From contig CAZSVE010000114.1 in assembly GCA_964610175.1 (NCBI GenBank), forward strand, positions 1 to 7,293: a DNA stretch of 7,293 nucleotides, read 5' to 3'. The notes beneath the pieces were generated by a model. That model was not told where the DNA came from, did no database searches, and worked only from the letters and a program-made list of their open reading frames with translations. The first letter of the stretch is position 1; each line of letters opens with the position of its first letter. Positions 1-4,495 of the stretch are shown piece after piece. Position numbers and translations under genes: made by a program. This DNA comes from CAZSVE01 sp964610175. GTDB taxonomy: Bacteria; Pseudomonadota; Gammaproteobacteria; HK1.

Positions 1-173
1 GAGTTTACTTGGTTATTAAAATCACATTACCCACACGATTTGATGAATAGCCAATAAAATAATTCCGGGGCATCCGAAAATATAGAATTTACCAAAGTAC
101 ACGAAAAAACAACCACTCTTTTCTCCTACATTCTTCGTAGGTCGGAAAGGCGTATTGGAAGGGCATATTCGGT
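1..173. other. AT-rich non-coding leader upstream of the Rpn gene
   Basis: This stretch has no convincing coding frame and is visibly richer in A and T than the genes that follow. It must carry the promoter of the nuclease gene unless transcription comes from further left, but I find no -35/-10 pair with good spacing. A short inverted repeat (CCTAC at 125-129, GTAGG at 137-141) could form a 5-bp hairpin with a 7-base loop. The purine run GGAAGGG at 157-163 lies 10 bases before the ATG at 174 and is the likely ribosome binding site. Confidence 0.5.
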
Positions 174-1109
174 ATGAACAAAAGAAGACTCATCAGCTTC
201 GACTGGGCCTTGAAGCGCCTGTTGCGGAGCAAGGCCAACCACGAGATATTGGAGGGATTTCTGTCCGAATTACTGAGAGAGGACATCGAGATCCTGGAGA
301 TACTGGAAGGCGAGGGCAATCGCGAACATGCCAGGGACAAATCCAATCGAGTGGATATGAAGGTCCGAAATCAAAAGCAGGAGGTCATCCTCATCGAAGT
401 CCAGTACGAGCGGGAATTCGATTACCTGCAACGCATCCTGTTCGGCACCGCCAAGGCGATCACGGAACATTTGTCGAAATCGGAACGCTACGAAAACGTC
501 ATCAAGGTGATCTCGGTCAATATTCTCTACTTCGATTTGGGTCATGGGGAGGATTATATCTATCACGGAAAGACCCAGTTTCGAGGAATCCATTATCACG
601 ATGAGCTCCGCTTGAGTCACAAACAACAAAAGCTCTTCGGCAAACAATATCCTCACCAACTCTATCCCGAATATTATCTTCTCAAAATCGATCGATTCGA
701 CGACATCGCCAGAGACCCGCTGGATGAATGGGTCTATTTCCTGAAAAACCAGGAGATCAAGGAAGAATTCCGGGCCAGGGGGTTGAAAAAGGCCAAAGAG
801 GTCCTGGACATCATGAATCTCCCGGAAGAGGAACAGGGTTTCTATGACTGGCACATGGAAGAAATGCGCTACCAGGCCAGCATGATCCATTCCTCCTTCG
901 TCGACGGGCAGATGGAAGGGGAAAAGAAAGGAATGGAGGAAGGAATAAAGAAAGGAATGGAGGAAGGAATAAAGAAGGGGATAGATGAGGGGATAGAAAA
1001 AGAAAAGCTGGAAATGGCGAGGATCATGAGGGAGACCGGTGAACCCATGGAAAAGATCGTGCAATACACGCGATTGACGCCGCAAGAGATAGAGAAACTC
1101 GTGAGATAG
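174..1109 (+). CDS. Rpn-family PD-(D/E)XK nuclease (recombination-promoting nuclease / nuclease-family transposase)
   Basis: This 311-residue protein belongs by its sequence pattern to the Rpn / PD-(D/E)XK 'nuclease family transposase' group. Known members are DNA endonucleases that promote RecA-independent recombination, and some are phage-defence toxins. The N-terminus (residues 8-33) has the family's opening pattern, SFDWALKRLL followed by a leucine-rich helix. The core carries D61 (RVDMKV) followed by E75 and Q77 (ILIEVQ), the D...ExQ form of the PD-(D/E)XK catalytic site. The nuclease domain runs to about residue 210. A charged helical tail follows, with four-residue repeats at 245-276, then a short C-terminal segment (281-311). 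The start at 174 is supported by an in-frame stop at 138-140 and a GGAAGGG run 10 bases upstream. The length is normal for the family and no catalytic residue is missing, so it looks intact. The protease gene follows after six bases in the same frame. The family call is secure; whether it acts in defence, recombination or transposition here is not shown by the sequence. Confidence 0.88.
   Translation: MNKRRLISFDWALKRLLRSKANHEILEGFLSELLREDIEILEILEGEGNREHARDKSNRVDMKVRNQKQEVILIEVQYEREFDYLQRILFGTAKAITEHLSKSERYENVIKVISVNILYFDLGHGEDYIYHGKTQFRGIHYHDELRLSHKQQKLFGKQYPHQLYPEYYLLKIDRFDDIARDPLDEWVYFLKNQEIKEEFRARGLKKAKEVLDIMNLPEEEQGFYDWHMEEMRYQASMIHSSFVDGQMEGEKKGMEEGIKKGMEEGIKKGIDEGIEKEKLEMARIMRETGEPMEKIVQYTRLTPQEIEKLVR
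882..1109 (+). CDS. Candidate nested RpnS-like antitoxin (in-frame C-terminal product of the Rpn gene)
   Basis: In studied Rpn systems the C-terminal part of the gene is also translated alone, from an internal start. This small protein (RpnS) binds and inhibits the full-length toxic nuclease, through a helix that may carry four-residue repeats. The tail here has the same layout. In-frame ATG codons occur at 855, 882, 912, 933 and 957. The one at 882 has AGG five bases upstream and would give 75 residues including the whole repeat helix. The ATG at 912 would give 65 residues. The ATG codons at 933 and 957 follow strongly purine-rich stretches (GGAAGGGG at 914-921; GGAGGAAGGA at 935-944) but cut into the repeats. 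Internal translation is inferred from the family. The sequence shows only a suitable layout, and the exact start is a guess. Confidence 0.3.
   Translation: MIHSSFVDGQMEGEKKGMEEGIKKGMEEGIKKGIDEGIEKEKLEMARIMRETGEPMEKIVQYTRLTPQEIEKLVR
906..1001 (+). repeat. Tetrapeptide-coding repeat in the Rpn C-terminal helix, with a perfect 24-bp tandem duplication
   Basis: Residues 245-276 read as eight successive four-residue units each starting with glycine: GQME, GEKK, GMEE, GIKK, GMEE, GIKK, GIDE, GIEK. At DNA level, 927-950 and 951-974 are identical 24-bp copies (each two units), and 975-998 is a diverged third copy. The unit length keeps the reading frame, so copies can be gained or lost by slippage without breaking the gene. 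A glycine every fourth position with charged residues between suggests an amphipathic helix able to self-associate. Confidence 0.85.
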
Positions 1110-1115
1110 TATCCG

Positions 1116-4100
1116 ATGACATCGACGAATCCAGGCAAGCCGCTACTTTTCATTGTTTTCCTCGTTTTGTCGGTGTTGGCGTCGCCCGCCCGGTGCGACA
1201 TTTCCGTCATCACTTCTCCCCACGACACGCGCCGATACGCCGCCCTGGAATTGCCCAATCGACTCAAGGTATTGGTTATCTCCGATCCGAGAACCGACAA
1301 GGCCGCCGCTGCCCTGGATGTCTTCGCGGGTAGCAATGCGGACCCCGAAAACCGCCCCGGACTTGCCCATTTTCTCGAACACATGCTTTTTCTGGGGACG
1401 CGCAAATATCCGGGTCCGGATGCCTTCCAAACGTTCATTGCCAAACACGCGGGAGAACAAAACGCCTATACGGGATTTGCCCACACCAACTATTTTTTCG
1501 ACGTGGATGCACGACATCTGCGCGAGGCACTGGACAGGTTCGGGCAATTCTTCATTGCCCCAATCTTCAGCGATGCCTATGCCGACCGGGAGCGCTCCGC
1601 GGTGGATGCCGAATTCCACACCAAAAAGAAAAACGACACATGGCGCAAGATGGAAACCATCAAACAGGTCATGAATCCCCGCCATCCGTTTTCCCGGTTC
1701 ACCATCGGCGATCTCGAGACGTTCTCCGATGGGGGCGATACCGGGGAAACACCGATTCGGCAAGACCTGATGGCCCTTTATGGACGTTATTACTCGGCAA
1801 ACCTCATGGCGCTCACCGTACTCGGCAAGGAGCCTGTCGAGGTTCTGGCACAGTGGGTAAAAGATGTCTTTTCGGCAATTCCCGATTTCGACGTAAAACC
1901 GCCCCGGACGGCGGAGCCGATGTTTACATCGGGCCGACTGCCGACCCACATCATTCTGAGGCCGGTACAAGAACTGCGCCAACTTACGTTGCTGTTTCCC
2001 GTGCCTGCCCCGAGGCCCCATTACAAGACAAAACCGCTATACTATATTTCCCACATCATCGGGCACGAAGGCAAGGGAAGCCTCCTGTCGTTATTGAAAG
2101 AACGGGGCTGGGCCGAGGCCTTGAGCGCTGGTATCGATCTCGATCACCCGGATAGCGCTGCCTTCGGCGTCTCTATCTCCTTGACCGAAAAGGGTATCGA
2201 GAAAACCGATGCCATCGTCGCCCTGGTATTCCAGACCATCGGCGTCATGGAAGTACGCGAATCGCTATTCGAGGAGATCTCCCGACTTGCCGATATCGAC
2301 TTCCTGTTCCAGGAAAAATCACCGCCCATGGACTACGTGAGCCATCTTGCCAACGCGCTTCACGAATATCCCATGCCCGAAGTCCTGCGCGGGCCTCTCG
2401 CCATGGACCATTACGACGAGGCGCTGATACGGCGCTACCTCTCGGCATTGACGCCCGACAACGTCCTGGTCATGGTGGTGCGCCCCGATGCCGAGGAAAC
2501 CATCGAGCAGGAGACCATTACCCGGAAAGCCATTGCCGAGGGAACTATCACTCGGGAAACCGTTACTCAGGGAACCATTGCCCGGGGAACCACCGTTCGG
2601 GGAACGATTGATCAGGAAACCATTGCTCGGGCGACAAGCCATGGGTCATGGCTCGATGTGCCCCGATTCGGCGCCCGATACAAACAACAGGCCATTGCTC
2701 CCGATACCCTCCACGCGTGGTGGGAAGCACTTGCGGGCGCGACCGTCACATCGCGAATCACCATGCCGGCCCCCAATATCTTCATCCCCCGGGACCTTTC
2801 TTTGAAACACGTCTCCAGCCCCGGAAGGCCCCTCGCCATGAGCCATCGTGCATACTCCCCGAGGGGCAGGCCCGCCCGCATCATCCATGTCCCGGGTCTC
2901 TCGGTATGGTTTCGGCAAGACACCACCTATGGGGTGCCTCGGGCCGACCTCTACTTCAGCGTCCGATCGCAGGCAGCCAACGATACCCCGCGCCATTCGG
3001 TGATGACCCGGTTATTCGTGGCCCTGGTGCGAGATCGGCTTACCGAATTCGTTTACCCGGCCAGCCTCGCCGGTCTCGATTACGAGCTGTACCCGCACAT
3101 ACGAGGTCTATCGGTTCGGATTTCCGGTTATCACGACAAGCAGAAATTATTGCTCACCCGCATCGTCGATACCCTGCGCGAAACGGAATTCCAAGCGGAA
3201 CGCTTCCAGATCGCCAAACGGGAACTTACCCGGAAACTGCGCAATGTGCGCCAACGAATGCCGTACCAGCAGGCACTCCTGGAATTACGGGATATCCTGC
3301 TACAGCCGCACTGGTCCCCCGAAATTTACCTTGCCGCGTTGCGGCCCGTCACCCTATCCGATCTGCATGCCTTTCTCCCGGAACTCTTCGGGCGGATCTC
3401 CCTGGTGGCGCTCTCCCATGGCAATGTCCATGAGGCAGATGCCCTGGATATGGTGGCCCCCCTGCAAGGGCGCCTCATTTCCGATGCCTTGCCTACCCGT
3501 GTCCCCCACGGCAGCATCACCGAACTCGCGGAGGGCACGCCCTATCTTCGAACCATAACCCCCGACCACGATGATTCCGTCGCCATCGTCTACTTCCAGG
3601 GGCAACGGCGTGGGTTCCGGGAACTTGCCCGAATGGCGTTACTCGGGCAGATCCTGAAGACGCCGTTTTTCCACCAGTTGCGCACCGAACAGGAATTGGG
3701 GTACGTGGTGCTCGCCAGTACATTTCCGATTCTCCGGGTCCCCGGACTCCTCTTTCTGGTGCAGTCGCCCGATAGTCATCCCTCGGCATTGACCACCCGG
3801 ATACGGGAATTCCTGGCAGGGGCATCACACAGGTTGGCAGACATGAGCGAAGCCGAATTCGCAAGGCATAAGTCCGCGCTCATCACGCGAATCCTGGCCC
3901 GGGAGGAAAATCTCGGTATCCGTTCCGAGCGCTACTGGGAAGAGATCGACTTCGGGATCGAGGGTTTCGATTCACGCCGGCGCAAGGCCGACGCCGCCCG
4001 CGCCATCACCCTCACCGAGGTCAGGGAAATGTACCGAACACGAATTCTGGGGGAACACAAACGACAGTTGATCATCCATGCCGTGGGGAACCGGCATCGA

Positions 4101-4229
4101 CGCCAACAGGGAAATGGCCCACAATCGAGGGAGGGCTTGATCGACCCGGTCCAGGATGCAGACTTGGTCACCGAACATCTGGTCATCGAAGACCCGGCCC
4201 TTTTCAAACAGGGGCAAAATACATTCTAG
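1116..4229 (+). CDS. Exported M16 zinc metalloprotease, pitrilysin (protease III)/insulinase type
   Basis: This 1037-residue protein is a full-length M16A peptidase, the clam-shell family of E. coli pitrilysin (962 residues) and insulin-degrading enzyme that degrades small peptides enclosed in its chamber. A hydrophobic leader (residues 9-25) with SPA before position 26 is a likely Sec signal peptide, placing the enzyme in the periplasm. The inverted zinc motif HFLEH (H85, E88, H89) is intact; the third ligand E166 lies 77 residues after H89, as in pitrilysin, with the assisting glutamate at E159. M16 domains 1 and 2 span about 30-460. Residues 550-564 (MPAPNIFIPRDLSLK) match the conserved segment opening the second half, and LRTEQELGYVV (855-865) matches a hallmark of the last domain. 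The linker holds nine 5-residue repeats (461-505), and the C-terminus has a short unassigned tail (about 992-1037). The start is set by the in-frame stop at 1107-1109; the ribosome binding site is weak (GAGA at 1103-1106), so coupling to the upstream gene is plausible. Confidence 0.93.
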   Translation: MTSTNPGKPLLFIVFLVLSVLASPARCDISVITSPHDTRRYAALELPNRLKVLVISDPRTDKAAAALDVFAGSNADPENRPGLAHFLEHMLFLGTRKYPGPDAFQTFIAKHAGEQNAYTGFAHTNYFFDVDARHLREALDRFGQFFIAPIFSDAYADRERSAVDAEFHTKKKNDTWRKMETIKQVMNPRHPFSRFTIGDLETFSDGGDTGETPIRQDLMALYGRYYSANLMALTVLGKEPVEVLAQWVKDVFSAIPDFDVKPPRTAEPMFTSGRLPTHIILRPVQELRQLTLLFPVPAPRPHYKTKPLYYISHIIGHEGKGSLLSLLKERGWAEALSAGIDLDHPDSAAFGVSISLTEKGIEKTDAIVALVFQTIGVMEVRESLFEEISRLADIDFLFQEKSPPMDYVSHLANALHEYPMPEVLRGPLAMDHYDEALIRRYLSALTPDNVLVMVVRPDAEETIEQETITRKAIAEGTITRETVTQGTIARGTTVRGTIDQETIARATSHGSWLDVPRFGARYKQQAIAPDTLHAWWEALAGATVTSRITMPAPNIFIPRDLSLKHVSSPGRPLAMSHRAYSPRGRPARIIHVPGLSVWFRQDTTYGVPRADLYFSVRSQAANDTPRHSVMTRLFVALVRDRLTEFVYPASLAGLDYELYPHIRGLSVRISGYHDKQKLLLTRIVDTLRETEFQAERFQIAKRELTRKLRNVRQRMPYQQALLELRDILLQPHWSPEIYLAALRPVTLSDLHAFLPELFGRISLVALSHGNVHEADALDMVAPLQGRLISDALPTRVPHGSITELAEGTPYLRTITPDHDDSVAIVYFQGQRRGFRELARMALLGQILKTPFFHQLRTEQELGYVVLASTFPILRVPGLLFLVQSPDSHPSALTTRIREFLAGASHRLADMSEAEFARHKSALITRILAREENLGIRSERYWEEIDFGIEGFDSRRRKADAARAITLTEVREMYRTRILGEHKRQLIIHAVGNRHRRQQGNGPQSREGLIDPVQDADLVTEHLVIEDPALFKQGQNTF
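2496..2630 (+). repeat. 15-bp minisatellite: nine in-frame copies inside the M16 protease linker
   Basis: Nine consecutive 15-bp units run from 2496 to 2630, with consensus close to GGAACCATTGCYCGG. They encode the pentapeptides ETIEQ, ETITR, KAIAE, GTITR, ETVTQ, GTIAR, GTTVR, GTIDQ and ETIAR (residues 461-505). A further degenerate unit may start at 2631. The array lies just after the last strand of domain 2 (TPDNVLVMVVRP) and before the stretch SWLDVPRFGARY, which appears to replace the linker motif of pitrilysins. This insertion accounts for much of the extra length over the E. coli enzyme. Because the unit is five codons, copy-number change leaves the frame intact. Confidence 0.92.
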
Positions 4230-4251
4230 CCAGTCATCACTAGCTTTTTTT
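4226..4251 (+). terminator. Weak possible terminator after the protease gene
   Basis: CTAG at 4226-4229 can pair with CTAG at 4240-4243 around a 10-base loop, and a run of seven T residues follows at 4245-4251. The position directly after the stop codon and the T run suit an intrinsic terminator. The stem is only four base pairs and overlaps the stop codon, so this is a weak candidate. Confidence 0.22.
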
Positions 4252-4335
4252 CGTCTTCATTGTTTCTTCTTCGAATCTGTTCCCGATGCCCGAAAGCCTG
4301 GAAGGACATCGGTAGTGACGCACCGTCTGTTTTTC

Positions 4336-4356
4336 CGGTAATTCATTTATTTACCG
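4336..4356. promoter_or_regulatory. Operator-like dyad CGGTAA-N9-TTACCG
   Basis: CGGTAA (4336-4341) and TTACCG (4351-4356) are perfect 6-bp inverted arms around a nine-base AT-rich spacer, giving a 21-bp dyad centred about 150 bases upstream of the ThDP start codon. Such spacing suits a dimeric regulator, but no regulator gene lies in the window and no clear promoter could be placed beside it. Confidence 0.3.
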
Positions 4357-4448
4357 CGTTTATTTCCTGCTCAGCTTCGGAAATGTGTCGGATTTTACGA
4401 AACGCCGGTTTTGCTCTACTGCGACCCAATCATGCCTCATCGGCTCGA

Positions 4449-4462
4449 AGCGAAGTTTCGCT
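4449..4462 (+). promoter_or_regulatory. Small hairpin in the ThDP gene leader
   Basis: AGCGAA (4449-4454) is followed after two bases by its complement TTCGCT (4457-4462). It folds most simply as a 5-bp stem (AGCGA/TCGCT) with a four-base loop. It ends 21 bases before the ribosome binding site. There is no T run after it, so it is not a terminator; it may be a leader hairpin affecting mRNA stability or translation. Confidence 0.3.
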
Positions 4463-4483
4463 AGACGGATAATTTCATACCCT

Positions 4484-4487
4484 GGAG
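4484..4487 (+). promoter_or_regulatory. Ribosome binding site that fixes the ThDP gene start
   Basis: GGAG lies eight bases before the ATG at 4496, ideal spacing. The in-frame ATG at 4385 has GGAA touching the start codon and an N-terminal extension without recognisable structure, so 4496 is preferred. Confidence 0.7.
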
Positions 4488-4495
4488 TATCCTAC

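Larger units (their letters stand above)
4230..4495. other. Non-coding leader between the protease gene and the ThDP gene
   Basis: This 266-base gap separates the two large genes and suggests that the ThDP enzyme is transcribed on its own. It contains three inverted repeats: CCGATG at 4283-4288 with CATCGG at 4307-4312 (18-base loop), the dyad at 4336-4356, and the hairpin at 4449-4462. I see no recognisable small gene, tRNA or riboswitch fold, and no THI-box-like sequence that would match a thiamine-related gene. A frame open from 4385 could extend the ThDP protein by 37 residues, but its ATG lacks a spaced ribosome binding site. Confidence 0.5.

Noticed and set aside
40..88. Sigma-70 promoter using TTGATG (40-45) and TATAGA/TAGAAT (81-88)
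   Set aside because: The spacing between the boxes is about 35 bases or more, far from 16-18, and no other good pair was found.
125..152. REP-like palindromic element starting GTAGGTCGGAAAGGCG
   Set aside because: It resembles one arm of REP-type repeats, but no matching second arm follows, so only a 5-bp hairpin is supported.
155..604. An overlapping 149-residue plus-strand frame across the start of the Rpn gene
   Set aside because: It lies in another frame of the well-supported nuclease gene, has no family-like motif, and its composition (many R, G, P, H) is typical of an out-of-frame translation.
270..1085. A 271-residue minus-strand frame antisense to the Rpn gene
   Set aside because: Its long F/L/S/H runs are the antisense reading of the purine-rich repeats; no ribosome binding site or domain pattern supports it.
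1182..1199. Lipoprotein signal (Cys27) on the M16 protease
   Set aside because: The residues before Cys27 are P-A-R, which does not fit the lipobox L-[AS]-[GA]-C; a signal peptidase I site is more likely.
2496..2630. CRISPR array
   Set aside because: The 15-bp units are contiguous with no spacers and keep an open frame through a known protease; this is a coding minisatellite.
2648..3433. A 261-residue plus-strand frame inside the protease gene
   Set aside because: The protease frame here contains conserved M16 segments, whereas this frame is low-complexity R/P/H-rich and has no recognisable domain.
4385..4495. A longer ThDP protein starting at 4385 (843 residues)
   Set aside because: The ATG at 4385 has no properly spaced ribosome binding site, and the extra 37 residues show no structure; the ATG at 4496 has GGAG eight bases upstream.
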